Assembly: GCA_964652255.1 (NCBI GenBank)
Contig: CAZZBM010000001.1
Coordinates: 496,001-560,000, forward strand
Reading direction: 5' to 3'
Length of the DNA stretch: 64,000 nucleotides
DNA from: CAZZBM01 sp964652255
GTDB taxonomy: Bacteria; Bdellovibrionota; Bacteriovoracia; Bacteriovoracales; CAZZBM01
How positions within the stretch are numbered: the stretch's first letter is position 1; the number at the start of each line of letters is the position of its first letter. The position numbers were made by a program, and so were the translations under genes. Positions 25,766 to 34,575 of this stretch are shown here, in pieces. The notes beneath the pieces are model-generated. The model worked only from the letters and a program-made list of their open reading frames with translations, was not told where the DNA came from and did no database searches.

Positions 25766-26036
25766 ATAAAAATCCTGGGGCTAAGAAAAGCGAAGGTATC
25801 ACCCCAAAAATTAAGGGGGATGTCGTGTAATTGGTTTAGGCTTCCTGTTTTATCTTTTACAAAGTTAGGCGTGCTCACCCCAATTAGGAACAACTTCCTA
25901 GAAAAAACTTGTCGGGTGAAGCTCATATATTCTTTTCCTAGCCTTATTTTTAGTCTAGCAAAAAGCTTTAAAAAAAAGATAGGGTTAAAAATACCGCTAC
26001 TTGTTTTCTTTGATAAAAGCTTGAACAATAAAAAGT
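25766..26036. other. G+C-richer intergenic segment upstream of the Tad locus, possibly a structured RNA
   Basis: No convincing coding frame. The first ~150 bases are clearly richer in G and C than the flanks. TCACCCCAA occurs twice (starting near 25799 and 25875). Near the second copy, CACCC encloses a hairpin (TAGGAA-CAAC-TTCCTA) and closes on GGGTG. In AT-rich genomes such islands often mark structured RNA, so this may be a small RNA or the leader of the pilus operon. It does not match the core of the c-di-GMP-I riboswitch or the conserved ends of tmRNA or RNase P RNA. Confidence 0.4.
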
Positions 26037-26213
26037 ATGAGAAAATGGTTATTCTCAAAAAAAGGTCAAAGTACCATTGAGTATATTCTACTTCTAGCTA
26101 TTGTTGTTCTAGTGATTTCTCAATTGAGAACTCAAATGGAACAAAATCTTAAAGATATTATTAATCAAGTTTTTAGCTTTTCAGGCAGTATTCTTGACGG
26201 ACTAAGACAATAA
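26037..26213 (+). CDS. flp: Flp-type major pilin candidate
   Basis: A 58-residue protein. The N-terminus MRKWLFSKKGQSTIEYILLL has the class III prepilin pattern: cleavage after Gly10, Glu at mature position 5, Tyr at 6, then a hydrophobic helix (ILLLAIVVLVI). The short C-terminal half (EQNLKDIINQVFSFSGSIL) is typical of Flp pilins. It is the first gene of the Tad locus and is separated by one base from the next gene. It lacks an obvious strong Shine-Dalgarno sequence. Confidence 0.82.
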   Translation: MRKWLFSKKGQSTIEYILLLAIVVLVISQLRTQMEQNLKDIINQVFSFSGSILDGLRQ

Positions 26214-26214
26214 G

Positions 26215-26418
26215 ATGAGAGGACAAGCTGTTATTGAATATGTTTTTCTCTTACTTTTAATGACTCTTTTTCTTTCAGAGATATTTTCAGGTTCCATTAA
26301 AGGCGTTAGAGGGAGCTCTCAAGTTCTCTCTCATGAGCTCCATTTAAAACTTTGGACAGGGATTTGCCCTGAGAATTGTTTTTTTACAGGTTATCAAAAT
26401 GAATACAAAGGAAACTAG
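26215..26418 (+). CDS. Prepilin-like protein with three-residue leader
   Basis: A 67-residue protein starting MRGQAVIEYVFLLLLM: the class III motif G|QAVIEY stands after only three residues, followed by a hydrophobic helix. Two Cys (ICPENCFF) near the C-terminus could form a disulfide, as in minor pilins. It starts one base after the Flp stop. It is probably a minor pilin or pseudopilin. Confidence 0.7.
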   Translation: MRGQAVIEYVFLLLLMTLFLSEIFSGSIKGVRGSSQVLSHELHLKLWTGICPENCFFTGYQNEYKGN

Positions 26419-26469
26419 GCAAGAAGGTTTAATAGAGTGAGATAAGCTTCTGGCTTTTACAATAAAGAT

Positions 26470-26745
26470 GTGAAAGGTCAGTCCCTGATTGAATATCTAA
26501 CCCTTTTAGTTATTGTCATTGGACTCATTCAGTGGTTTGGATCTCATTCTTTAATCAAAAGTTTTTATGAAGAAGGTGGAGTGTTTGAACAAGCTTTTCA
26601 ATCGAAATTTCAAAGAGCTTATAGGCATGCTCTTCCTGTAAAAAAAGAAGAAACACAAAATCCTAGTGAAAGTTTAGTAGAGCATCAAAGCTATTATTTT
26701 GGAGGTAGTACTCGTTTTTTTGGACCTAATGCGAGGTATCCATGA
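26470..26745 (+). CDS. Prepilin-like protein (minor pilin candidate)
   Basis: A 91-residue protein read from GTG at 26470. The leader is again three residues (start-KG) before QSLIEYLTLLVIVIGLIQ. The C-terminal half is polar and ends in FGGSTRFFGPNARYP, rich in Gly and aromatic residues. It overlaps the following TadE-like gene by four bases. The ATG two bases upstream is out of frame, so GTG is the only fitting start. Confidence 0.68.
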   Translation: MKGQSLIEYLTLLVIVIGLIQWFGSHSLIKSFYEEGGVFEQAFQSKFQRAYRHALPVKKEETQNPSESLVEHQSYYFGGSTRFFGPNARYP

Positions 26746-27185
26746 AAGGACAAAGTACCTTAGAGTTTCTTTTTGCTTTTATTTTTTCTTTAAGTTTTCT
26801 CACTCTAGGAGTTTTAACTTTTACTTTTCACTGGAAAGCTTTGCAACTTCATTGGCTTTCTTTTGAAGCAGGAAGATTATTTTTAGTCAAAGAAGAAGAT
26901 GAAGTTAGACTTTTACTTGAAGATGCTATTTCAAAATTAAAAGGAAATTTAAAATTTATTAAAGCCCAAAATACGATTTATGTAGGAGCTGTTATCCATA
27001 GTGATCAAGATTTTTTTCAGTTTTATCCTTTTAGATTAAGTGCTGCACAAGCAAAACTTGTTTCAGAAAGTTATTTAGGAAAAGAACCTAGTAAAAAAGA
27101 TTGTGAGCAACAATTATGTTCTTTGTTTTTTGGAGGAGATTGTCGTGGAAATCAAGATGTCACACTTTATGATGATGGATGCTAA
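26742..27185 (+). CDS. TadE-like pseudopilin
   Basis: A 147-residue protein with MKGQSTLEFLFAFIFSLSFL: class III motif ending in EF rather than EY, as in TadE/TadF pseudopilins, then one membrane helix. The exported part holds three Cys near the end (DCEQQLC, GDC) that may pair. TadE-like proteins are minor components needed for Tad pilus assembly. It overlaps the next gene by 29 bases. Confidence 0.72.
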   Translation: MKGQSTLEFLFAFIFSLSFLTLGVLTFTFHWKALQLHWLSFEAGRLFLVKEEDEVRLLLEDAISKLKGNLKFIKAQNTIYVGAVIHSDQDFFQFYPFRLSAAQAKLVSESYLGKEPSKKDCEQQLCSLFFGGDCRGNQDVTLYDDGC

Positions 27186-27648
27186 GGGGCAATCACTTAT
27201 TGAATTCATCATTTTTCTTCCTTTATTTTTGTTAGTCTATTCTTTTGTTACTCCCTATATGTCTGCTATTTATGGTTCTATTAATCAGCAAAAAATTACT
27301 CGTCATTATTTTTATTATTATACAAAGAATCATAGTTTTTTACCTAAAGCAGAATATAACAATGCTTTTTATCAAGGATTAAATCTCAATTCTTTTGGAA
27401 TGATGTTTATGGGTTATGCTGAAAATTTTAATCAAAATGTTCCTATTAGTCCCTGTTATGAAGGAAGTTTTGGTGAAGAAAATTCTTGCACAGCTTCTTA
27501 CAGTAAAAAAGCTTCGAGTTTTATTCGTGTAGCAACTGTTTATGGTCTTTGCACTGCTACTTATTTGCAAAAAGATGGAAAAGTTTATCTAGCTCCTTAT
27601 GAATATGCTAGAGAAGTGAATGCTAAAGAGGGGTGTTATTTAAGATGA
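27157..27648 (+). CDS. TadE/TadF-like pseudopilin
   Basis: A 163-residue protein; ATG 27157 was chosen (27169-27175 are also possible) because GGAA lies eight bases upstream. The leader is MSHFMMMDAKG, then QSLIEFIIFLPLFLLVYSF, the pseudopilin motif and membrane helix. The rest is exported, with Cys in SPCYEGS, NSCTAS, YGLCTA and EGCYLR. It overlaps cpaB by four bases. This is the only one of the three TadE-side proteins with a leader of usual length. Confidence 0.72.
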   Translation: MSHFMMMDAKGQSLIEFIIFLPLFLLVYSFVTPYMSAIYGSINQQKITRHYFYYYTKNHSFLPKAEYNNAFYQGLNLNSFGMMFMGYAENFNQNVPISPCYEGSFGEENSCTASYSKKASSFIRVATVYGLCTATYLQKDGKVYLAPYEYAREVNAKEGCYLR

Positions 27649-28460
27649 ATTCAAGAGCTTTTGTTTTAAGTTTTGTCATTGCGTTAATGGCTGTTTATAT
27701 GGCTTATTCCTACATTCAAGGAGAAAAAGCTAAGTTAGTGAAAGAACATGGACAACTTGTTCCAGTTGTTATTGCTAAAAAAGATATTCAAGCTTTTGAA
27801 GTCTTAGATGATACTAAGGTTTCCATTATTAATGTTCCCCAATCTTATGCCCAAAAAGGTGTTTTTAAAAGCATTGAAGAAATTTATAATACCATTGCTT
27901 CAACAACAATTTTAGAAGGAGAACAAATTTCAGCACCAAGAGTGACTTATCCTGGAGCTTTGTCTGGATTAGCTTATCAAATAACACCTGGGAAAAGAGC
28001 TATGGCTATAAGAGTTTCAGAAGATCAGGCGGTGAGTCGTTTAATAAAACCTGGAGATAGAGTTGATGTGCTAGCCTTAGTGGATTACACTGGTGGGAGA
28101 AAAGATGCTTTAAAGGTAAAAACAATTTTTCAGGATGTCTTAGTTCTCTCAACTGGCCTTTATGTGAGTAATTCTTTGCCTTTAGTAGGAGTAAAAGTTG
28201 ATAATGAAGTGAGAAAATTAAATCTTTCTACTTATGGAAATTTTAATACTATTACTTTGGAATTAGATCCACTTCAGGTTCAAAAAGTTATTTTTCTTAA
28301 TGCTTTAGGAAGTCAAATGTATCTTTCTTTGAGAAATAATGAAGATAGAGCTATTGATCCATTGGAAGCTTCTAGAATTTATGATGTTTTAGAAGATGAA
28401 AAACAAGAAGTTCAAAAGTTTTTTGAACAAGGAAAAAATCGTGCTTCACTTGTACCTTAA
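27645..28460 (+). CDS. cpaB: Flp pilus assembly protein CpaB (RcpC)
   Basis: A 271-residue protein from ATG 27645, which overlaps the previous stop (ATGA). One N-terminal membrane anchor (AFVLSFVIALMAVYMAYSYI) is followed by an SAF domain (VPVVIAKKDIQAFEVLDD) and the RcpC segment with TPGKRAMAIRVSEDQAVSRLIKPGDRVDVLA, a hallmark of CpaB. It works in the periplasm with the secretin. It overlaps the secretin gene by 20 bases. Confidence 0.92.
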   Translation: MNSRAFVLSFVIALMAVYMAYSYIQGEKAKLVKEHGQLVPVVIAKKDIQAFEVLDDTKVSIINVPQSYAQKGVFKSIEEIYNTIASTTILEGEQISAPRVTYPGALSGLAYQITPGKRAMAIRVSEDQAVSRLIKPGDRVDVLALVDYTGGRKDALKVKTIFQDVLVLSTGLYVSNSLPLVGVKVDNEVRKLNLSTYGNFNTITLELDPLQVQKVIFLNALGSQMYLSLRNNEDRAIDPLEASRIYDVLEDEKQEVQKFFEQGKNRASLVP

Positions 28461-29913
28461 TTTTTTATGGGCTGTGATTGATTATAAAAACATTGATTTA
28501 ACAGCAGGTCTTGATCATGTGGAAGAGATAACTCTTGCTCCAGGAGATCGTTTAGATATTACTGATCCTTCATTGGTTTCAGTAAAAATTGAAGCCAAAG
28601 AAATTATCTTCAGATCTCTTTCTCCAAGAAAAGGAAAAACTAGCGTTACTATTAGAGACAGTGAAGGTCAGTTAAAAATAGCTTATCAAGTCAATGTTTC
28701 TACTAATGGAAAAATGAATACAGTTTTAAAACTTAGAGAACTTCTCTCCTCTATTGAAGGTATTAAAGTTGATTTTGTTGGGGGAGAAGTGATGATTACG
28801 GGACAAGTTCTTCTTCCTGATGATCTAGGAAAAATCGTTGATATTGCTACAAGATTAGATCCAGATATTATTAATCATGTTGAATATTCCTCTCATGCTT
28901 TAAAAAAAGTAGCAGAAAAAATGACTCAAGAGTTAAATCAAAAAGGTTTAAGAGAAGCTTATGTAAGAGTGGTGAATAAAAATTTTTGGATTGAAGGATC
29001 AGTAAGATCTGAAGAAGAAAAAAATCTAGCAACAGATGTTGTTAAACCCATGCTTCCTTCTAAAATTGATCCAGTCCCCGATGCTTCTGCTCGGCATAGA
29101 CCTTCTTCTAGCAAAGAAGTTATTTATAATTTTTTAGCCATTACAAAAGAACAAAAACAAGAACCTATTCCAAGATTAGTGAGAATTGCTGTGCAATTTG
29201 TAGAGATGACTCAAGATTACAGAAAAGTGTTTGCCTTTAAATGGGCACCTAATTTAACAGAGGATACCAAAACAGGTTTTAACTTTTCCACAGCAAGTAC
29301 TTTAGAAGCAGAAAATGGGTTAAATTTCACAGGTTTTATTAGTAATCTTTTTCCAAAATTAAATATTGCTAAGGTGGCAGGTTATACAAAAGATATTCAC
29401 TCAGCCATGTTAATGGTGAAAGAAAATACACCTGCTTCTATTACTAAAAATTTAGATCAAAATTTTCAAATAGGTTCAGATCGTTGGGCACAACCTGTAA
29501 AAGCTTCTATAAAGTTTAGTTTTTCTACCACTCCAAAAATTTTACCTGAAGATCAAATTGAACTAGAAGCTTTAACAGTGAATATGAATACACCTACAAC
29601 ACCAGGAGTTTCAGGACAACCTCAAACCATAGATAATACAGTGACAACTAATATTATTATAAAATCAAAAATGAGTGCTGTGATTGGTGGAATGGTGAGA
29701 CAATCTTTATCTAAACAATTTGATCAAGATGATCCTCTGACTCAAAAAAGTGGTTCTAATGATCAAGGAATAGCTACTTCTCCTTTATTTAATCTCTTAA
29801 AATCAAGAAGATTAGATCACAATCAAAGTCAATTTGCTGTTTTTGTGACTCCTGAAATTGTTCCATCGGCTTCAGATGGAGTGAAAGAAATAGAAAAAAA
29901 GTTTAAGGATTAA
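28441..29913 (+). CDS. cpaC: Tad secretin CpaC/RcpA
   Basis: A 490-residue outer-membrane secretin from GTG 28441, with AAGGA eight bases upstream. The start of the mature protein contains the pilus-assembly N-terminal domain (LAPGDRLDITDPSLVSVK), then a BON-like segment (EGIKVDFVGGEVMITGQV) and the secretin core ending with AVIGGMVRQ and FAVFVTPEIVPSA. The export signal, read as (M)LHLYLNFLWAV, is very short and has no Lys or Arg. It forms the gated pore for the pilus. Confidence 0.92.
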   Translation: MLHLYLNFLWAVIDYKNIDLTAGLDHVEEITLAPGDRLDITDPSLVSVKIEAKEIIFRSLSPRKGKTSVTIRDSEGQLKIAYQVNVSTNGKMNTVLKLRELLSSIEGIKVDFVGGEVMITGQVLLPDDLGKIVDIATRLDPDIINHVEYSSHALKKVAEKMTQELNQKGLREAYVRVVNKNFWIEGSVRSEEEKNLATDVVKPMLPSKIDPVPDASARHRPSSSKEVIYNFLAITKEQKQEPIPRLVRIAVQFVEMTQDYRKVFAFKWAPNLTEDTKTGFNFSTASTLEAENGLNFTGFISNLFPKLNIAKVAGYTKDIHSAMLMVKENTPASITKNLDQNFQIGSDRWAQPVKASIKFSFSTTPKILPEDQIELEALTVNMNTPTTPGVSGQPQTIDNTVTTNIIIKSKMSAVIGGMVRQSLSKQFDQDDPLTQKSGSNDQGIATSPLFNLLKSRRLDHNQSQFAVFVTPEIVPSASDGVKEIEKKFKD

Positions 29914-29914
29914 A

Positions 29915-31954
29915 ATGGTTATACAATTTATTTCATCAAAAGAAGGATCTGGAGCTTCTATTTTGAGTACGAGTTTTGCTGTGAGTTGGGCTCAGGTCAC
30001 AAAACAAAGAGTTCTTCTTGTAGATTGTTCTGAAGGAGATATTTCCTTCATTTTGGGTTTAAAGTCTAAAAAAAGTTTAAGAGAATTAGCTGAATATTCT
30101 AAAGTGCTGGATCAAGGCACTTGGTCCTTATTTGTAGGAATTCATAAAACAGGTGTTCATTGTTTAACTTCTCAAGGCGATCTCACTCAAGCTGGAAATC
30201 TTGTAAAACATTTTGAAGTTTTAAGTAAGATTTATGATTTAATTGTTTTTGATGCTGGAAAGGTAAACCAAGTTTTATCTGACTTATGCTGTGAGTTAGC
30301 TCAAGCTTCTTTTATTGTAGTGAATCAAGATCCTTTATCTGTTCAGCAAGGAAAAAAATCTCTAGCTTTTTGTTTAACAAAACTTCTTCCAAGGGAAAGT
30401 CTTTTTGTTCTTATTAATGGAGTCCAGAATCAAAATCCTTTTACCGTTGAGACTATTAAACAACAATTACAGTTTCCAGTATTAACTTCTTTTCCTAGAG
30501 ATGAAGCTGTTTGTGTGCAATCTTTATTAAGAGCTCAACCTTTTGTTCTCACTCCCTCTAGTTTAAGTAAGGTTTTTTTAGAATTTGTACAAAGAGTTTA
30601 TCAAACAAATCTTTTAAAAAACTTACAAAATCTTTCTAAGCCCGTTCAGCAATTAAGTGAAGAACAAAAAAAACTTTTTTGGTTAGAACTTAAAGAAAGG
30701 GTTCATAGATTATTAGTTGAAGAAGTTGATATTAAAAAACATTCTCAGCAAAGCAATGAAGAGCTTGTACTTTTAAAAGAAAGAACAAAAAAAGTGATTG
30801 TTGATCTTGTTCAAAGAGAAGATCAAAAAAAATTTTTAAATAGCAAGGAGCTTTTAGCTCAGTTTGTAAAAGAAGTTTTGGATGAAGCTTTAGGACTTGG
30901 TCCTTTGGAAGATCTTTTAAGAGATAAAAATATCACTGAAATTATGGTGGTAGGTCATAAAAAGATTTATTATGAACAAGCGGGAAAAGTAAAAATTTCT
31001 CCTGTTGTTTTTACTAGTGACAGACAGGCTCTTAATGTTATTGAAAGAATTGTAGCTCCTATAGGAAGAAGAATTGATGAGAAAACTCCTTATGTGGATG
31101 CTCGTTTAAGAGATGGCTCTAGGGTTCATGCTATTATTCCTCCTTGTGCTATTGATGGTCCAACTATTACTATTAGAAAATTTCCAGAAGAAAGACTTAG
31201 TTATAAAAGACTTGTTGAGTTTAATTCTCTCACTCAAGAGATGGCTGATTTTTTAAGAATTGCTGTTGAAGCTCATAAAAATATTATTGTTAGTGGTGGA
31301 ACTGGTTCAGGTAAGACGACTCTTATTAATATTTTAGCTTCTTTTATTCCTGCTAATGAAAGAATTATTACTTGTGAGGATTCAGCAGAGTTAAATCTTC
31401 CTCAAGAACATGTTGTTCGATTGGAAACTCGCCCACCTAATTTAGAAGGTGATGGAGCTATTGATATAAGAACCTTGGTGAAACAAACCCTGAGAATGAG
31501 ACCTGATAGAATTGTTGTGGGTGAGTGTAGAGGTGGGGAAGCTTTAGATATGCTTCAAGCTATGAATACAGGTCATGAAGGGTCTTTAACTACGGTTCAT
31601 TCAAATACTCCCAGAGATTGTATTGCAAGATTAGAAACACTAGTTCAGTATTCCGGAGCTAATTTAACCCCTAAGGGAATTAAAGAAATGATTGCTTCAG
31701 CGGTACATTTAATTGTTCAACAATCTCGTTTAGATGATGGATCCAGAAAAATTATTAACATTACAGAAGTTGTAGGAATTCAGTCAGATGTTGTAACATT
31801 ACAAGATATTTTTGTTTTTAAACAAACAGGGGTGGATCAACAGGGTAAAATTATTGGAAAATTTCAGGGGACAGGTTTTATTCCTACTTTTGTAGAAAAG
31901 TTAGAAAAGAAAGGGTACCGAATTCCTAGAGGTATTTTCAGGATTAATTCATGA
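29915..31954 (+). CDS. cpaF: TadZ-TadA fusion: MinD-like localisation domain plus pilus assembly ATPase
   Basis: A 679-residue protein. Residues 1-230 resemble a TadZ/CpaE MinD-fold protein but with a degenerate P-loop (KEGSGAS, 9-15: the GKT lysine is missing), followed by VLLVDCSEGD and LIVFDAGKV. Residues from about 255 to the end are a full CpaF/TadA secretion ATPase: LGPLEDLLRDKNITEIMV, Walker A GGTGSGKTT (461-469), Walker B region DRIVVGE (531-537) and the GHEGSLTTVHSN block. In most Tad loci the two are separate genes. The fusion would place the motor where the TadZ part binds. It overlaps tadB by four bases. Confidence 0.9.
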   Translation: MVIQFISSKEGSGASILSTSFAVSWAQVTKQRVLLVDCSEGDISFILGLKSKKSLRELAEYSKVLDQGTWSLFVGIHKTGVHCLTSQGDLTQAGNLVKHFEVLSKIYDLIVFDAGKVNQVLSDLCCELAQASFIVVNQDPLSVQQGKKSLAFCLTKLLPRESLFVLINGVQNQNPFTVETIKQQLQFPVLTSFPRDEAVCVQSLLRAQPFVLTPSSLSKVFLEFVQRVYQTNLLKNLQNLSKPVQQLSEEQKKLFWLELKERVHRLLVEEVDIKKHSQQSNEELVLLKERTKKVIVDLVQREDQKKFLNSKELLAQFVKEVLDEALGLGPLEDLLRDKNITEIMVVGHKKIYYEQAGKVKISPVVFTSDRQALNVIERIVAPIGRRIDEKTPYVDARLRDGSRVHAIIPPCAIDGPTITIRKFPEERLSYKRLVEFNSLTQEMADFLRIAVEAHKNIIVSGGTGSGKTTLINILASFIPANERIITCEDSAELNLPQEHVVRLETRPPNLEGDGAIDIRTLVKQTLRMRPDRIVVGECRGGEALDMLQAMNTGHEGSLTTVHSNTPRDCIARLETLVQYSGANLTPKGIKEMIASAVHLIVQQSRLDDGSRKIINITEVVGIQSDVVTLQDIFVFKQTGVDQQGKIIGKFQGTGFIPTFVEKLEKKGYRIPRGIFRINS

Positions 31955-32829
31955 ATTTTCTAAGCTTAGAAATAACATTAATGATTATAGGAGTTTTGAT
32001 TTTTTTCTTTGCTTACAAGCAAAGTGAAAAAATTATTGCTTGGTTTGAGTTTCAAACTTTTGGAACAAGAGATGAGATTCTTAAAAAATTAGAATTATTG
32101 TTTTTTAAACAATCTAGTGAGAAGGTTACTCATTTTCTTCTTTTTTTAACCTTTATTCCTTCTGCTTTAGTTTTTGGAGCTTGTGTTTTTTTAGGAAAAT
32201 TTTCTCTAGCCTTGGTTCTTTCTGCTTTTTTAATTTTTCTTGGGTGGAAGAGTCCTTTGCCTGTTTTAAATTTTTTGATTCAAAGAAGAATTCGAATTTA
32301 TGAAACTCAAATGGTTGATACTTTGAACTTACTTTCTAATGGGTTAAGAGCAGGGCAGTCTTTAGCTCAATCTTTTGAGATGGTTGTGAATGAACTTCCT
32401 AAACCTGTGAGTGAAGAATTTTCACTCATGCTGCAACAAAATAGAGTGGGAATGACACTAGAGGATGCTTTGCTTGCTTTTTATGAAAGAATACCTACAG
32501 AAGATAATCAAATGTTTGTAAGTAGTATTAATATTTTAAAAGAAACTGGGGGGAATTTACCTGAAGTTTTTGATACCATCACGGAAATCATTAGAGAAAG
32601 ACTCAGATTACAACAAAAAATAGAAACATTTACGGCTCAAGCAAAATATCAAGGATTGATTCTTTTTTGTATTCCTTTTGGGATGTTGCTTATGTTTTCT
32701 GTTACTGATCCAGTTTCTATTCAAAAACTTTTTTCTAGTTTAGTAGGATATATTTTTCTTGTTATTGCTTTGATTCTAAATTTAACAGGGGGTTATTTTA
32801 TTTATAAAATGACTCAAATTAAAGTTTAA
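31951..32829 (+). CDS. tadB: Tad inner-membrane platform protein TadB
   Basis: A 292-residue protein with an N-terminal membrane segment, two more before the soluble domain, the type II secretion F domain (MVDTLNLLSNGLRAGQSLAQ, then NILKETGGNLPEVFDTI) and two C-terminal membrane helices. It forms the platform on which the ATPase acts. Tad systems normally have a second, related protein (TadC); none follows here, so TadB may work alone or TadC lies elsewhere. Confidence 0.9.
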   Translation: MNFLSLEITLMIIGVLIFFFAYKQSEKIIAWFEFQTFGTRDEILKKLELLFFKQSSEKVTHFLLFLTFIPSALVFGACVFLGKFSLALVLSAFLIFLGWKSPLPVLNFLIQRRIRIYETQMVDTLNLLSNGLRAGQSLAQSFEMVVNELPKPVSEEFSLMLQQNRVGMTLEDALLAFYERIPTEDNQMFVSSINILKETGGNLPEVFDTITEIIRERLRLQQKIETFTAQAKYQGLILFCIPFGMLLMFSVTDPVSIQKLFSSLVGYIFLVIALILNLTGGYFIYKMTQIKV

Positions 32830-32886
32830 ATTCTTGATATCTTAATAAAGATTTATTAGTCTTAATAAAGAGGAGTTTTTTAAGTT

Positions 32887-34575
32887 ATGTTATTTTTGGT
32901 TCATTTAGTTTTAGGTGTTGTTAATAGGGTTAACTTTTTAACAGGAAACTTTTTTTATGATGAGGTAGATTCAAATTATCTAACGAGAACTTACAATAGT
33001 CTTGTCGATCGACAAGGATATTTTGGATATGGTTGGACAACTCTTTTAGAGAGTCAAGTGATGCCTCATCCCGAAGGTGGAATTATTTTTTTCTTAGGTC
33101 CTAACTATATAGAAACTCGTTTTACTTCAGCTACAGATACCTTTTCACAGGAGAGAGTTAATGCTGGGATTAATCAAATTATAGAGGCATTAAAAAAGAC
33201 TCAAAATTTAGCTTCTGCTGGAGAAAAAATAAAAAGAGAAATGTTACTGAATACTCCCAGTGAAAGAACAAAGCTTTATCAGGAATTAAAATTGTGGAAA
33301 AAACCTGCTAATGGAACCTACACATCTTCTAGAAATACTTTAATTGTAGATAATGCTGGTTATAGAGTTAATTACGCAGATGGAAGAGAGTTTGTTTTTA
33401 ACGGTGAGGGAAAATTACTTAAATATAAAGAGGGCAATTTATCCTTAATGTTAACTTATAAAAATAATAAGTTAGATAAACTTGTGAATGAAAGGAATAA
33501 AGAGACTTATAATTTTTCATGGAATAATGAAGTGATCAATAAAGTAACTGGTCCTAATAAATTAGAACTTTTTTATACCTATGAAAATATGGGTCCTTAT
33601 AAAATGTTAAAAGAGTTCAAACGAGGAAAAGAAAGTACAAATTATCGTAATCAAATGATTACTGTTTCTCAGGGGTTAGCTCATTTGAGATTAGTTCAAG
33701 TGATAAAAAGCAATGAAAATCTATCTGTGACCTTTGATCAAAGAGGATTGGTACAACAAGTCATAGAGCCCAATGGGGAAAAGGTAAGATATAATTTTTC
33801 TGGTTCTGGTGAAAAAATTACAACACAAATTACAGTGGACCCTGTTGTTAAAGGACAATCAGGACAAATTATCACGAATAATTTTATAAGAAAATTTAAT
33901 CAAAAAACTGGAGCTTATGAATTGCAATCTTTAATCAAAAAAGATCCAGGGGGTCAAAAAGAATACACTTATGATGATAATGGTTTCATTAATAAATCTA
34001 TAACAACTGCTTCTGGATCTACTTTTGGACCTTTAATTTATCTTTATAAAAGAAATAATCAAAATCGTATTATTGAGAAACAACAGGGAGCTTATAAGGG
34101 TGGAAAGCTTGTTCATCCTTCTACTCTTTATAAAAACACTTATGCTGCTAATGGTTTAATCCAATCAGTGGTGAGAACTACTTTTGATGCTCAAGGAAAA
34201 GAATTATTAAAAGATGGAGTAATTTATACTTATGATTCTCAAAAAAGAGTTATAAGTGCTAAAGATTTAACAGGAGATGTTATTAATTATACGTATAAAG
34301 ATACGGGAATTATTCCTTCTTCCATGGCTTATACTATTAATAAAATCTCTCGTGAGATGATTCTTAATTATGATTCAAAATTAGGAAAAGTCACGATTGC
34401 AACACTAAAAGAAAAAGGAAAAGAAGTAGCTAAGAGTTACTATCAATATGCAAAAGATGGAACTTATATAGGGGCTACTGTTGAACCTTTTGAAAGACAA
34501 GATGATTTTCAAGAGCCTTTTAATTTACAAGAAAGTTTAAAAAGTATTGTTAATTTAGCTAGTGAGGAAGTATGA
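32887..34575 (+). CDS. Exported YD-repeat (RHS-like) protein
   Basis: A 562-residue protein with GAGGAG ten bases before the ATG. After a short hydrophobic N-terminus (MLFLVHLVLGVV; TAA two codons upstream), it has the RHS entry segment LTRTYNSLVDRQGYFGYGWTT and then YD-type repeats such as YTYDDNGFINKS and YTYDSQKRVISAKDL. There is no RHS core-associated motif with a C-terminal toxin; the protein ends shortly after the repeats. It sits at the end of the Tad locus and may be a surface fibre or adhesin. Duplicated TCTTAATAAAG elements (about 32838 and 32859) lie before it. Confidence 0.78.
   Translation: MLFLVHLVLGVVNRVNFLTGNFFYDEVDSNYLTRTYNSLVDRQGYFGYGWTTLLESQVMPHPEGGIIFFLGPNYIETRFTSATDTFSQERVNAGINQIIEALKKTQNLASAGEKIKREMLLNTPSERTKLYQELKLWKKPANGTYTSSRNTLIVDNAGYRVNYADGREFVFNGEGKLLKYKEGNLSLMLTYKNNKLDKLVNERNKETYNFSWNNEVINKVTGPNKLELFYTYENMGPYKMLKEFKRGKESTNYRNQMITVSQGLAHLRLVQVIKSNENLSVTFDQRGLVQQVIEPNGEKVRYNFSGSGEKITTQITVDPVVKGQSGQIITNNFIRKFNQKTGAYELQSLIKKDPGGQKEYTYDDNGFINKSITTASGSTFGPLIYLYKRNNQNRIIEKQQGAYKGGKLVHPSTLYKNTYAANGLIQSVVRTTFDAQGKELLKDGVIYTYDSQKRVISAKDLTGDVINYTYKDTGIIPSSMAYTINKISREMILNYDSKLGKVTIATLKEKGKEVAKSYYQYAKDGTYIGATVEPFERQDDFQEPFNLQESLKSIVNLASEEV

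Noticed and set aside
25766..26036. c-di-GMP riboswitch, tmRNA or RNase P RNA in the G+C-rich gap
   Set aside because: The conserved cores (for example ACGCAAAGCC of the c-di-GMP-I riboswitch, the tRNA-like end of tmRNA, and GAGGAAAGTCC of RNase P RNA) are absent on both strands.
25745..26080. Open frames on both strands (about 100 codons each) in the gap before the Tad locus
   Set aside because: Neither has a ribosome binding site, family resemblance or plausible composition; both overlap real gene ends, and the base composition suggests structured RNA instead.
32838..32870. Duplicated TCTTAATAAAG before the YD-repeat gene as an operator
   Set aside because: The repeat is short and AT-rich, expected by chance in such sequence; kept only as a remark in the gene entry.
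32887..34575. RHS toxin-immunity module
   Set aside because: No core-associated motif, no variable C-terminal toxin and no immunity-like gene follow; only YD repeats are present.
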